Below are positions 1 to 10,925 of a stretch of 64,000 bases of DNA, in pieces (the first letter of the stretch is position 1; each line of letters starts with the position of its first letter). The DNA lies in the NCBI RefSeq assembly GCF_900116375.1, contig NZ_UETB01000002.1:281768-345767 (forward strand), written 5' to 3'. Both the position numbers and the translations under genes were made by a program. Under the pieces are notes generated by a model, which was given only the letters and a program-made list of their open reading frames with translations, had not been told where the DNA came from and ran no database searches. The stretch is from Georgenia satyanarayanai. GTDB lineage: Bacteria; Actinomycetota; Actinomycetes; Actinomycetales; Actinomycetaceae.

Positions 1-277
1 CGAGGGTGATCGACTCGCCGTCGGGCTCCTCCCAGTCGAGGGGCACGGTGACGTCGGTGCAGTCGAAGCCGTTGCCGCACTCCTCCCAGGTGAGGGACTG
101 CCCGTAGACGTCCTCGAGCCCGGCGGGCACCTCCGGCATCGGCTCGTCGGTGCGCGGGGAGCGCGACTCCTCGGCGGTGGCGCCGTCGTCGGGGTCCTCG
201 CTCGCACTGCAGGCGACGAGGGCGGTCACGGTGACGAGCGCGAGGCTCGCGCGCAGGATCCGGCTCACCGGCGTCAC
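1..277 (-). CDS. Exported TAP-like alpha/beta hydrolase lipoprotein, 3' end outside window
   Basis: Only about the first 90 residues lie in the window. A hydrophobic stretch ends in the lipobox LVAC, so the protein is probably a lipoprotein, followed by an acidic linker and then the pattern LTWEECGNGFDC...VPLDW. That pattern is the usual N-terminus of the SlpD/SlpE tripeptidyl-aminopeptidase-like exported hydrolases of actinobacteria. The catalytic Ser, Asp and His would lie beyond the window edge. GTG at 277 begins one base after the holB stop; a second in-frame GTG at 268 is equally possible and neither has a good ribosome site. Translational coupling to holB is likely. Family assignment is by N-terminal pattern only. 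Confidence 0.75.
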   Translation of the reverse strand, partial: MTPVSRILRASLALVTVTALVACSASEDPDDGATAEESRSPRTDEPMPEVPAGLEDVYGQSLTWEECGNGFDCTDVTVPLDWEEPDGESITL

Positions 278-278
278 T

Positions 279-1472
279 CTACAAGCGGGCCGTGCCCGCC
301 TGAGGACGGAGCTCGACCATCATCGCCTCGACCGCCAGCAGGGGCGCGACGTTCGCCCCGAGGCGGGTCCGAGCGGTTCCCACGGCGTCCATCCGCTGCA
401 CGGTCTGCTCGGCGGTGGAGTCGCCGGCCAGGGCACGCACCTCCGCATCGAGGTCGGTGTTGACGAGGGGCACCTCGGCGCCGAGCTGCACGACGAGGAC
501 GTCGCGGTAGAGCGAGAGGAGGTCGACCATCGCACGGTCCAGGACGTCCCGCTGGGCGCGCGTGGCACGGCTCTTCTGGTTGTCCTCCAGGCGCTTGACC
601 TGGGACCGCACGGCGGGCGGCAGCCGGGTCTCGCCCTCGGCGCCCAGCGTGCGCAGCAGCTCGGCGCGCTCGGCGGCGTCGCGCTCCTCCGTGGCGGCCT
701 TCCCCTCGGCCTGGGCGAGCTCGACGAGGTCCGCCGCAGCGAGGACGGCGTCACCGACGCCGCGGATGCGGCTCGGGACGGTGAGGATGGCGCGGCGCCG
801 CTCCCGGGCCTGCGGGTCGGTGGCCAGCCGCCGGGCCACCCCGACGTGGCTCTGGGCGGCGCGCGCGGCCATGAGGGCGATGCGCGGGTCGATGCGGTCG
901 CGGCGCACGAGCAGCTCGGCGACGTCCTCCGCGGCCGGGACACGCAGGGAGACGGCCCGGCAGCGGGACCGGATGGTGGCGATGAGGTCCTGCGGGCTCG
1001 GCGCGCACAGCAGCCACACGGTGCGGGGCGGCGGCTCCTCGATCGCCTTGAGCAGGACGTTGGAGGTGCGCTCGACCATGCGGTCGGCGTCCTCCATGAG
1101 CATGACCCGCCAGCGCCCCTGTGAGGGCGCCTGCTGGGCGTCGGAGACGATCGGGCGCATGTCCTCGATGCGGAAGCTCACCCGCTCGGTGGCGATGACC
1201 TGGAGGTCGGCGTGGGTGCCGGCGAGGGTGGTCGTGCAGCCGTGGCAGTGTCCGCAGCCCACCTCGAGGGGGTCGGTGCAGGCGAGGGCGGCGGCGAAGG
1301 CTCGAGCGGCGACCGACCGGCCCGAGCCGGGCGGGCCGGTGACGAGCCAGGCGTGGGTCATGCCCGTCCCGCGCGAGTCGCCCCCGGCGGCGATCCCGCG
1401 GGCCGCCTCGGCGGCCGTGCGCAGGGTCTGCACCGCCTCACGCTGGCCGACGACGTCGTCCCACACGCTCAT
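279..1472 (-). CDS. holB: DNA polymerase III subunit delta'
   Basis: Clamp-loader subunit that works with DnaX (tau/gamma) and delta to load the beta clamp. The 397-residue protein has an AAA+ fold: P-loop GPPGSGRS at residues 46-53 and a four-cysteine zinc site at C65, C73, C76 and C79, as in DnaX-type loaders. The SRC motif (TIRSRCRAV) for the arginine finger is near residue 167. The P-loop lysine is replaced by arginine, which fits a delta' subunit that need not hydrolyse ATP. It overlaps tmk by 4 bases (ATGA), so the two are co-translated. Placement beside tmk and near topA is usual in actinobacteria. Confidence 0.95.
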   Translation of the reverse strand: MSVWDDVVGQREAVQTLRTAAEAARGIAAGGDSRGTGMTHAWLVTGPPGSGRSVAARAFAAALACTDPLEVGCGHCHGCTTTLAGTHADLQVIATERVSFRIEDMRPIVSDAQQAPSQGRWRVMLMEDADRMVERTSNVLLKAIEEPPPRTVWLLCAPSPQDLIATIRSRCRAVSLRVPAAEDVAELLVRRDRIDPRIALMAARAAQSHVGVARRLATDPQARERRRAILTVPSRIRGVGDAVLAAADLVELAQAEGKAATEERDAAERAELLRTLGAEGETRLPPAVRSQVKRLEDNQKSRATRAQRDVLDRAMVDLLSLYRDVLVVQLGAEVPLVNTDLDAEVRALAGDSTAEQTVQRMDAVGTARTRLGANVAPLLAVEAMMVELRPQAGTARL

Positions 1473-2098
1473 CGGTCGGCCCCCAGCAACGGGCTGAGGC
1501 GCGCGACGACGGCGCGGTGGACGTCCTGCGGCGGCAGGGACGCGTCGACGACCGCGTAGCGGCCCGGCTCTGCGGCCGCCAGGTCGAGGAACCCGGCGCG
1601 CACCTCCTCGTGGAAGGCGGACGGCTCCCGCTCCAGGCGGTCAGGCTCGCCCGAGCGGCGTGCGGCGGCCGTGGCGGCGTCGAGGTCGAGGACGACGGTG
1701 AGGTCGGGCAGCAGGCCCCCGGTGGCCCACATCGACAGCCCGCGGATCTCCTCGCGGCCGAGCCGGCGGCCGGCGCCCTGGTAGGCGACGGAGGAGTCGA
1801 TGTACCTGTCGGTGACGACGACGGCGCCACGCGCCAGGGCAGGCCGCACGAGCGTGTGGACGTGGTGGGCACGGTCGGCGGCGTAGAGCAGGGCCTCGGT
1901 GCGCGGGTCGAGGTCCTCGCCGTGGAGCACCTCACGGCGCAGGGTGCGACCCAGGTCCGTGCCGCCAGGCTCCCGGGTGAGGACCACCGCACGCCCCCGG
2001 GCCTCGAGCCACTCCCGCAGCAGCCGGGCCTGGGTGCTCTTGCCCGAGCCGTCCCCACCCTCGAGGGCGATGAACAGGGGCGGTGCATGGGTCGTCAC
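1469..2098 (-). CDS. tmk: Thymidylate kinase
   Basis: Phosphorylates dTMP to dTDP in dTTP synthesis. The 209-residue length is typical. P-loop GGDGSGKS spans residues 14-21, and the DRY-type motif appears as VVTDRYIDSS with the family's conserved arginine. The C-terminal lid region carries several arginines. GTG start at 2098 is supported by a TAGGCT hexamer six bases upstream rather than by a Shine-Dalgarno site, so the mRNA is probably leaderless. The stop overlaps the holB start. Confidence 0.97.
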   Translation of the reverse strand: MTTHAPPLFIALEGGDGSGKSTQARLLREWLEARGRAVVLTREPGGTDLGRTLRREVLHGEDLDPRTEALLYAADRAHHVHTLVRPALARGAVVVTDRYIDSSVAYQGAGRRLGREEIRGLSMWATGGLLPDLTVVLDLDAATAAARRSGEPDRLEREPSAFHEEVRAGFLDLAAAEPGRYAVVDASLPPQDVHRAVVARLSPLLGADR

Positions 2099-2104
2099 CG
2101 CCTC

Positions 2105-2110
2105 AGCCTA
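2105..2110 (-). promoter_or_regulatory. -10 box (TAGGCT) of tmk
   Basis: On the reverse strand TAGGCT ends six bases before the tmk GTG, placing the transcript start at or next to the start codon. No -35 resembling TTGACA is evident. Confidence 0.5.
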
Positions 2111-2144
2111 ACGAGCGCCCCCGGCACCCCGGCCCACCGCCCAC

Positions 2145-2211
2145 ACCCCGGGGAGAACCAGCCCCCACCCGGGGGAGAACCAGCCCCCCACCCGGGGAGA
2201 ACCAGCCCCCC
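2145..2211. repeat. Three tandem copies of a 22-23 bp GC-rich unit
   Basis: Copies at 2145-2166, 2167-2189 and 2190-2211 each read ACCC, a run of G, AGAACCAG and a run of C. Flanking G and C runs let each copy fold back on itself. A partial fourth start (ACCC) runs into a GCCGAGCGCTGAGTTGTTA element at 2216-2234, a degenerate half of the palindrome found at 10830, 28121 and 30645. The repeat fills the gap between the oxidoreductase stop and tmk. Confidence 0.85.
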
Positions 2212-2231
2212 ACCCGCCGAGCGCTGAGTTG

Positions 2232-3251
2232 TTACTCCCCGGGGTAGACGACCCCGAGCTGGCGGCGGACCTCGTCCATCGTCTCCAGGACGGCGATCGT
2301 GTCGTCCCAGCTCATCGTCGCCGACTGCCGGCGGCCCTCGGCGACGCACCGGGCGACCTCGGCGGCCTCGTACTGGAAGCCGCCCTCGTGGCGCGGGCGG
2401 ACGGTGACCTGCTCGTCGCCTCGGGTGACGGTGAAGCTCGTCGCGCCGTAGAACGGCCCGTCGATCGTGATGACGCCCTCGGACCCGCTGATGGCGGCCC
2501 GGCAGGGGGTGCCGGCCCAGAGCGTCGAGGAGCACACGGCCTGCGTCCGGGCGCCGTACTGCAGGAGCACGGTCTCCTGGCCGTCGACACCGGTCTCCGT
2601 GAGCGTGCCGGAGGCGACGACGCCGTCCGGCGTGCCGAGCAGGTCGTGGGCGAAGGACACCGGGTACACGCCGAGGTCGAGGAGGGCCCCGCCGGCGAGC
2701 GCGGGGTTGAGCAGGCGCCCGACCGGGTCCTGGTCCAGCCGCTGCCCGTGGTCGGCGTGGAGCGCGACGACGTCACCGATGGCGCCGCTGCGCACGAGCT
2801 CACGGATGGCGACGACGTGCGGCAGGAAGCGGGTCCACATGGCCTCCATGACGAAGACGCCCCGCTCCTCCGCGGCCGCGAAGACCTCCCGGGCCTCGGC
2901 AGCGCTGCGGGTGAAGGCCTTCTCGACGAGCACGTGCTTGCCCGCGGCGATCGCGAGCAGCGCGTGGTCGCGGTGCTCGCTGTGCGGTGTGGCGACGTAG
3001 ACGGCGTCGACGTCGCCGTCCGCGAGCAGCTCGTCGTAGCCGGCGTGGGAGCGGTCGATCCCGTGCTCCTCGGCGAAGGCGGCGGCCCGGGCGCCGTCAC
3101 GGGACCCGACGGCGACGACGCGGCCACTGCTGTGAGCGGGCACCTGCCGGGCGAAGGTGCGGGCGATGCCGCCCGCGCCGAGGATGCCCCAGCGCAGCGG
3201 CGGCGCGTCGAGGGGGTCAGGGGCGGAGGTCAGCTCGAGAGTCGAGGTCAT
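2232..3251 (-). CDS. Gfo/Idh/MocA family oxidoreductase
   Basis: NAD(P)-dependent dehydrogenase of 339 residues. The Rossmann motif GILGAGGIA is near residue 23, and the characteristic GKHVLVEKAF segment (EKP-type lysine, here EKA) follows near residue 106. The stretch VMEAMWTRFLP resembles the dihydrodiol/D-xylose dehydrogenase branch of the family. The C-terminal half holds the usual mixed sheet with a conserved-looking LLDLGVYPV. The natural substrate cannot be read from the sequence. ATG at 3251 sits six bases after a TAGCCT box that contains the TAG stop of the upstream gene. The stop codon lies inside a degenerate palindrome arm. Confidence 0.9.
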   Translation of the reverse strand: MTSTLELTSAPDPLDAPPLRWGILGAGGIARTFARQVPAHSSGRVVAVGSRDGARAAAFAEEHGIDRSHAGYDELLADGDVDAVYVATPHSEHRDHALLAIAAGKHVLVEKAFTRSAAEAREVFAAAEERGVFVMEAMWTRFLPHVVAIRELVRSGAIGDVVALHADHGQRLDQDPVGRLLNPALAGGALLDLGVYPVSFAHDLLGTPDGVVASGTLTETGVDGQETVLLQYGARTQAVCSSTLWAGTPCRAAISGSEGVITIDGPFYGATSFTVTRGDEQVTVRPRHEGGFQYEAAEVARCVAEGRRQSATMSWDDTIAVLETMDEVRRQLGVVYPGE

Positions 3252-3257
3252 GGGAGG

Positions 3258-3263
3258 AGGCTA
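3258..3263 (-). promoter_or_regulatory. -10 box (TAGCCT) of the oxidoreductase gene, overlapping the upstream stop codon
   Basis: TAGCCT ends six bases before the ATG at 3251. Its first three bases are the TAG stop codon of the 104-residue gene at 3261-3575, so one triplet serves both as stop and as promoter. Confidence 0.5.
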
Positions 3264-3575
3264 GCGGCGTCCGCCCTGGCCGAGGTCACCCATCGGGTCG
3301 TAGCCGTACCGGGCGCCCGGGCTGTCCGGGCCGATGGTCGAGGCGCCACCGGGGAGGCGGTCGGCGCGGCTCGCACGCTCCCTCGCGCCCCGCAGGAGCA
3401 GCATGACGACGACCGCCTGGGCCACCGCGACCGCGACGAGCACGCCCAGGAAGACACCGAAGGGCACGACGTCGACGACCCACAGCAGCACGGTGGCGGC
3501 GAGCACGAGGCCGCTGACCGTCGCCATGACGACGAAGTGCCGGGAGTCGACGGTCGGCTGCGAGGACGACGCCAT
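3261..3575 (-). CDS. Small membrane protein downstream of topA
   Basis: Protein of 104 residues with two predicted membrane helices (about residues 13-35 and 38-62), a basic loop (RGARERASRADR) and a soluble tail ending GDLGQGGRR. No enzymatic motif is visible and I do not recognise the family. ATG at 3575 lies one base after the topA TGA, so it is translated by coupling from the topA message. A longer reading of the same frame to 4004 lies antisense-free inside topA but has arginine/serine shadow composition and was not used. A small membrane protein beside topA also occurs in other actinobacteria. Confidence 0.75.
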   Translation of the reverse strand: MASSSQPTVDSRHFVVMATVSGLVLAATVLLWVVDVVPFGVFLGVLVAVAVAQAVVVMLLLRGARERASRADRLPGGASTIGPDSPGARYGYDPMGDLGQGGRR

Positions 3576-3576
3576 G

Positions 3577-6300
<2,724 letters not shown>

Positions 6301-6340
6301 CGCCTACCTTCCTTCTGTCCACAGGGGGCGTGTCGGGGTG

Positions 6341-6346
6341 ACGGTA
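6341..6346 (-). promoter_or_regulatory. Candidate -10 box (TACCGT) of topA
   Basis: TACCGT on the reverse strand lies about 40 bases before the topA GTG, in the 72-base gap to the DUF2071 gene. The start codon has its own AAGGAAGG ribosome site, so this would be a leadered transcript. Confidence 0.35.
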
Positions 6347-6372
6347 CCCGATGGGACTGGCGGGTGCCGGGG

Positions 6373-7086
6373 TCAGCTCGCTCGGGGCAGCCCCAGACGG
6401 GTGGCCACCCCCGGGGAGAAGTGGACGAGCGGAGCACCTGTCGGCGCGGGCAGCCCCGCCGCGCGCACGAGCTCGTCGACGTCGACGACGACGGCGCGTG
6501 CCTCGTGCAGCGGCCAGACCGGGTGCTCCACGGGAACCTGCCACAGCCTGCCCGCCCGCCGGCTGAAGGCCCACCACCGTGCGCTGAGGAACAGGGCGAG
6601 GTCGTCGGCGTCGCCGACGGGCTCACCGACCTCGACCTCGGCGCGCACCCGGACCGGCGCGCGCCCCGGCAGGAGGCGGTCGCTGCGGTAGCGGACCGAG
6701 CCGGACGCATCGCCGTCGACCCTGCCGCGGCACCACATGTACGGCAGCCCGAGGACGCGCGCCGCCGCGACGATCCACAGCCGCGCCGCGTCGAGGGAGA
6801 AGAACCAGACGCCGCTCGTCCCGTTGGCGTGGCGCACGTAGGTGCGGCAGTTGAGCTCGGCGAAGGAGGAGAGGTACGGCAGCGGCGGCAGGCCCGGCAG
6901 CCGGACGCGGTCCATCCGGAACGGGACGACGCCGACCCAGGCGCGGCCGTCGACCGTCTCGACGCTCAGCTCCTCCGGCAGGAGCGCCTGCACGACCTCC
7001 GGCGCGTAGGGCCAGTGCAGGAAGGTGAGGTCGCGCCACCCCTGGAGGTTGACCGCCCGGAAGGTGTACGGGCCCTGCTGGTCCAT
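6373..7086 (-). CDS. DUF2071 (YqjF-like) protein
   Basis: Protein of 237 residues with the DUF2071 layout: an N-terminal FLHWPYAPEVVQALLPEEL motif, a central WVGVVPFRM strand, AELNCRTYVR, and GVWFFSLDAARLWIVAAAR. The family is structurally related to acetoacetate decarboxylase and its biochemical role is unknown. ATG at 7086 lies six bases after a TACGTT box, so a leaderless start is likely. Transcribed in the same direction as topA and the upstream methyltransferase, but with its own promoter. Confidence 0.9.
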   Translation of the reverse strand: MDQQGPYTFRAVNLQGWRDLTFLHWPYAPEVVQALLPEELSVETVDGRAWVGVVPFRMDRVRLPGLPPLPYLSSFAELNCRTYVRHANGTSGVWFFSLDAARLWIVAAARVLGLPYMWCRGRVDGDASGSVRYRSDRLLPGRAPVRVRAEVEVGEPVGDADDLALFLSARWWAFSRRAGRLWQVPVEHPVWPLHEARAVVVDVDELVRAAGLPAPTGAPLVHFSPGVATRLGLPRAS

Positions 7087-7092
7087 GCGGGG

Positions 7093-7098
7093 AACGTA
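7093..7098 (-). promoter_or_regulatory. -10 box (TACGTT) of the DUF2071 gene
   Basis: TACGTT ends six bases before the ATG at 7086. Confidence 0.5.
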
Positions 7099-7128
7099 CT
7101 CCCTCCGGCGGCGTCCACCGCCGCCCGG

Positions 7129-8676
7129 TCAGTCGTCGGCGGGCACGAGGAGGCCGTCGAGGAGGAGGTCGCGGGCGGCCGGGAGCACCTCGGCGGCGAC
7201 GGCGTCGGCCGGCTGGTCCAGGACGACCGCGAGCCCGCCGACGATCTGGCCGAGGGTGAGCTCACCGTCGCAGGCCCCGACGGCCCCGGCGACGAGCGTG
7301 CCCGGCTGGTAGGTGCGCCCGAACCCGCCGCCCTGGCGCAGGAGGAGGACGCGCGGGTCCGGCTCACCGGGGCGCAGGTGGCGCTCCTCGGTGACGTCGT
7401 CGGGCACGCGGAAGCGCTGCGCGGCGAGCGCCGCGTCGTCGTGCGCGGCCAGCCACTCCTGGGTGGCGAGCACGTGCGCGACGTGCCCGCCGAGCGGGCC
7501 GTGGACCGGCGTCGTCACGTCCTCGACGCGGTGCCAGCGCGGGCGGGACTCCTCGGCCGGGCGGCGCAGGACGAGGTAGCCGAAGCCGACCGCCTCCACG
7601 CCCCGGGCGGCGAAGTCGTCGAGCCAGGCGGACAGCGCGGCGTCGAACAGCGCGCTGCCGGGCCGTAGCCCACCGTCGCGCAGCCAGGTGTGGGCGTACT
7701 CGGCGGGGTCCTGCACCTCCCGCTGGACCACCCACCCGTCGGTGCCCGCGGCCTCCAGCCAGCCGCCCACCCGCTCGCGCCAGTCCTCCCCGGCGTGGTG
7801 CTCCCAGTTGCCCAGGAGCTGGGCCACGCCCCCGGGCGCCAGGTGCGCACCGACCCCGGAGACGAGGTCGGCGACCAGCGAGTCGCCGGGCTTCGCGCCG
7901 TCGCGGTACTCCATGACCGGCAGGCCCGCGGCGTGGGCGGCCGGCGGGGTGATGACGAAGGGCGGGTTGGACACGACGAGGTCGAACCGCTCCCCGGCGA
8001 CCGGTTCGAGCAGCGAGCCCTCGCGCAGCTCCAACGGCGTCCCGGCGAGCGCGGCGTTGAAGGCGGCGAAGTCGAGGGCGCGCCGCGAGACGTCGGTGCC
8101 CAGGACGTGGTCGGCGTGCCGGGACGCGTGGAGCGCCTGGACGCCGCAGCCGGTGCCGAGGTCCAGGACCCGCGGCCGGTGGTCGCGCACGGTGAGACGA
8201 GCCAGCGTGAGGGAGGCGCCCCCGATCCCGAGGACGTGGTCGGCGTGGAGGCTGCGGCCGGTCACGAGCTCACCGAGGTCCGAGGCGAGCCACCAGCGGG
8301 CCTCGCCGGCCGCGTCGCTCGCCTCGTAGGGCCGGAGGTCGACGGCGGCACGCACCTCGTCGTCGGGGGCCTCCCCCGCCGCGGTGACGAGACCGACGAC
8401 GGCGGCTCCCGCCGTCGTCGTGCGCGGCAGGGCCGCGTCCAGTGCCGCCCGGGTGACGGGGACGCCGAGGAGGAAGAGCCGGGCGAGGACCGCCGCCGGC
8501 TCGCTCGCACCCTCCGTGGCGCGGCGGGCGGCGACGGGCTCCTCCCGCTGCAGGGCCGCGGCGGCGACCGGCCCGAGCGCGTCGTCGACGGCGGCGCGGG
8601 TGAAGCCGGCCGCGAGGTCGGCGCGCAGGCCGTAGGCGAGCGCGGCGGGCAGGCGGGGCGGGCGAGGGCTGGGCAT
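7129..8676 (-). CDS. Class I SAM-dependent methyltransferase with N-terminal extension
   Basis: Protein of 515 residues. The N-terminal 150 residues are helical and alanine-rich. They are followed by a methyltransferase core with VLDLGTGCGVQALHA (SAM motif I) and VVSNPPFVITPP, the NPPF motif of PrmC/HemK and RsmC-type enzymes that methylate amide or exocyclic nitrogens. The C-terminal 180 residues look like a separate domain of the large actinobacterial methyltransferase family. The substrate is not determinable here. ATG at 8676, seven bases after a TACCCT box, was preferred over the longer frame to 8868, which runs into the divergent nucleotidase gene. Confidence 0.85.
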   Translation of the reverse strand: MPSPRPPRLPAALAYGLRADLAAGFTRAAVDDALGPVAAAALQREEPVAARRATEGASEPAAVLARLFLLGVPVTRAALDAALPRTTTAGAAVVGLVTAAGEAPDDEVRAAVDLRPYEASDAAGEARWWLASDLGELVTGRSLHADHVLGIGGASLTLARLTVRDHRPRVLDLGTGCGVQALHASRHADHVLGTDVSRRALDFAAFNAALAGTPLELREGSLLEPVAGERFDLVVSNPPFVITPPAAHAAGLPVMEYRDGAKPGDSLVADLVSGVGAHLAPGGVAQLLGNWEHHAGEDWRERVGGWLEAAGTDGWVVQREVQDPAEYAHTWLRDGGLRPGSALFDAALSAWLDDFAARGVEAVGFGYLVLRRPAEESRPRWHRVEDVTTPVHGPLGGHVAHVLATQEWLAAHDDAALAAQRFRVPDDVTEERHLRPGEPDPRVLLLRQGGGFGRTYQPGTLVAGAVGACDGELTLGQIVGGLAVVLDQPADAVAAEVLPAARDLLLDGLLVPADD

Positions 8677-8683
8677 GGACCCG

Positions 8684-8689
8684 AGGGTA
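8684..8689 (-). promoter_or_regulatory. -10 box (TACCCT) of the methyltransferase gene
   Basis: TACCCT ends seven bases before the ATG at 8676, in the gap shared with the divergent nucleotidase gene. Confidence 0.45.
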
Positions 8690-8801
8690 CGGGGGTGTTC
8701 CGCGTCACAGCGGGGCGCTAGCCTTCGAGCGCCTGCCGGTGGCGTGCCCGACCGGCCCGTGCGGCGGCAGGACACGTCCACACCCGTCTGGAAGGACCAC
8801 A

Positions 8802-10817
8802 TTGCGCACACGCAGAGCAGTTCCCGCCGCGACGACAGCGGCGCTCCTCCTGGCCGCGGCGGCCGCACCCGCCGCCGGCCAGCCCGTCGAGCCGGACGGG
8901 CTCGAGCTCACCCTGCTGGCCACCACCGACGTCCACGGTCACGTCTACGACTGGGACTACTTCCGTAACCAGCCCTTTCCCGAGGACGACTCGCTCGGGC
9001 TGACCCGGGTCTCGACGGTCGTCGACGACGTCCGTGAGGAGAAGGGCGCGGAGTCCGTCGTCGTCGTCGACAACGGCGACGCCATCCAGGGCACCCCGCT
9101 GACCTACTACTACGGCATGGGCGACGGCGCCCAGGAGGTGCTCGACGACGAGCGCACGCACCCGATGGCGGCGGCCTTCAACCACATCGGTTACGACGTC
9201 CAGACGGTCGGCAACCACGAGTACAACTACGGGCTCGACATGCTCGACGCCTACGAGGAGGACCTCGACTTCCCGCTACTTGGTGCCAACGTCCTGCGCG
9301 CAGGCACCGACGAGCCCTACCACGAGCCCTACGAGCTCGTGGAGCGCACCATCGACGGCGAGAACGTCACGGTCGGCGTCATCGGCCTGGTGACCCCGGG
9401 CGTGCGGATCTGGGACCAGCAGCACGTCGAGGGCGTCCTGGAGTTCCAGGACATGGTGACCGCCGCCGAGCGGTGGGTGCCGGTCGTCGAGGAGCAGGCC
9501 GACGTCGTCGTCGTCATCGCCCACACGGGGCTCGGCAACGTCGAGAACGAGGACTACGACCCCGCCGCGCTGCACGAGGACGTCACGAACAACATCGCTC
9601 ACTTCGTGCCGGGCATCGACGTCCTCGTCGCCGGCCACACCCACCAGGACATCCCCTCCCAGGTGCTCGAGAACGTCGACGGCGAGCCGGTGCTCATGAC
9701 GCAGCCCAGCTCCTGGGCGCGGTCGGTCACCGAGACGACGCTCAATCTCGTTCCCGAGGGTGAGGACGGCTGGGAGGTCGACTGGTCCGAGGGCCAGGCC
9801 CCGACCGCCGTCGCGCACTACGGCACCAAGACCGAGGAGGACCCGGAGCTCGTCGAGCTGCTGGCCGACGAGCACGCGGCCACCGTCGACTACGTCAACA
9901 CACCCGTCGCGCAGTCGGTCACCGAGCTGCCCGCCGCCACGTCCCGTTACGAGGACACCCCGATCATCGACTTCATCAACCACGTCCAGCAGACGACCGT
10001 CGAGGCCGCACTGGAGGGCACCGAGCACGCGGACGCGACCGTGATCTCGCAGGCGTCCCCGTTCTCGCGCACCGCGGTGTTCCCCGAGGGAGAGGTGACG
10101 ATCCGGGACATCGCCGGCCTGTACATCTACGAGAACACCCTGCGTGCCGTCGAGCTCACCGGCGCGCAGCTGCGCGACTACCTCGAGTACTCGGCCCGCT
10201 ACTTCAATCAGGTCGAGGAGGGTGCTGAGTTCGACCCCGAGACCGGGACGAACGCCGTCTACCCCGACCGTCCCGAGGGCGTCCCGGACTACAACTACGA
10301 CGTCATCTCCGGGCTGGAGTACTCCATCGACATCTCCCAGCCCGTCGGCGAGCGGATCACCGGCCTCTCCCACCCGGACGGCACCCCGGTGGCCGACGAC
10401 GACGTGTTCGTCATGGCGGTGAACAACTACCGGCAGAGCGGCGGCGGTGCCTTCCCCCACGTGGCCGACGCCCCCGTCGTCTACGACGAGCTGCTCGAGA
10501 TCCGTCAGCTCCTCATCGAGTGGGCCCAGGAGCGCGGTGTCATCGACCCGGCGGACTTCTTCGTCGAGAACTGGTGGCTCGTCACCGAGCCGCTGCCCGA
10601 GCCGGAGCCGACGACGCCCGGCGAGGAGCCGACCGAGGAGCCCTCGCCGACGACGGCGCCCACGAGCCCCGACGCGACCGCGCCGCCCACCGCTGGACCG
10701 GGTGGCGGGCAGCTCCCCGCCACCGGTGCCCCGGTGGTGGCCCTGGCGGGCCTGGCCCTGCTCACCGTGCTCGGTGGTGCCGGTGCCCTGGCCCACCGCC
10801 GCCGGATGGCCCCGTAA
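8802..10817 (+). CDS. Cell-wall-anchored 5'-nucleotidase / 2',3'-cyclic nucleotide phosphodiesterase
   Basis: Exported metallophosphatase that removes phosphate from nucleotides for scavenging. Of its 671 residues, about 1-27 are a signal peptide (basic start, long Ala/Leu core). The calcineurin-type domain has TTDVHGHV, NGDAIQGTP, GNHEYNYG, VIAHTG and GHTHQDIP; the C-terminal 5'-nucleotidase domain follows from about residue 370. A Pro/Thr/Glu-rich spacer leads to LPATG near residue 638, a hydrophobic helix and RRR, a complete sortase signal. TTG at 8802 was chosen because GGAAGG lies just upstream; the ATG at 8739 would add 21 non-signal residues. Confidence 0.93.
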   Translation: MRTRRAVPAATTAALLLAAAAAPAAGQPVEPDGLELTLLATTDVHGHVYDWDYFRNQPFPEDDSLGLTRVSTVVDDVREEKGAESVVVVDNGDAIQGTPLTYYYGMGDGAQEVLDDERTHPMAAAFNHIGYDVQTVGNHEYNYGLDMLDAYEEDLDFPLLGANVLRAGTDEPYHEPYELVERTIDGENVTVGVIGLVTPGVRIWDQQHVEGVLEFQDMVTAAERWVPVVEEQADVVVVIAHTGLGNVENEDYDPAALHEDVTNNIAHFVPGIDVLVAGHTHQDIPSQVLENVDGEPVLMTQPSSWARSVTETTLNLVPEGEDGWEVDWSEGQAPTAVAHYGTKTEEDPELVELLADEHAATVDYVNTPVAQSVTELPAATSRYEDTPIIDFINHVQQTTVEAALEGTEHADATVISQASPFSRTAVFPEGEVTIRDIAGLYIYENTLRAVELTGAQLRDYLEYSARYFNQVEEGAEFDPETGTNAVYPDRPEGVPDYNYDVISGLEYSIDISQPVGERITGLSHPDGTPVADDDVFVMAVNNYRQSGGGAFPHVADAPVVYDELLEIRQLLIEWAQERGVIDPADFFVENWWLVTEPLPEPEPTTPGEEPTEEPSPTTAPTSPDATAPPTAGPGGGQLPATGAPVVALAGLALLTVLGGAGALAHRRRMAP

Positions 10818-10829
10818 CCACCCCTGCAC

Positions 10830-10873
10830 CGCCGAGAGCTGAGTTGTTCCGGTGAAAAACTCAGCTCTCGGCG
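10830..10873. repeat. Dispersed palindrome, copy 1 (terminator-like hairpin)
   Basis: Arms 10830-10845 (CGCCGAGAGCTGAGTT) and 10858-10873 are perfect complements around a 12-base loop containing GTTCC. The same arm sequence recurs at 28121 and 30645. Located 12 bases after the nucleotidase stop; likely its terminator. No T run follows. Confidence 0.85.
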
Positions 10874-10913
10874 TCAGGAGGGGCGCGCGGGGGGCGCGCG
10901 GGGGTGAGGTGCC

Positions 10914-10919
10914 TAGGCT
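10914..10919 (+). promoter_or_regulatory. -10 box (TAGGCT) of the glycosylase-like gene
   Basis: TAGGCT ends six bases before the ATG at 10926, consistent with a leaderless mRNA. Confidence 0.5.
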
Positions 10920-10925
10920 GGGGGC

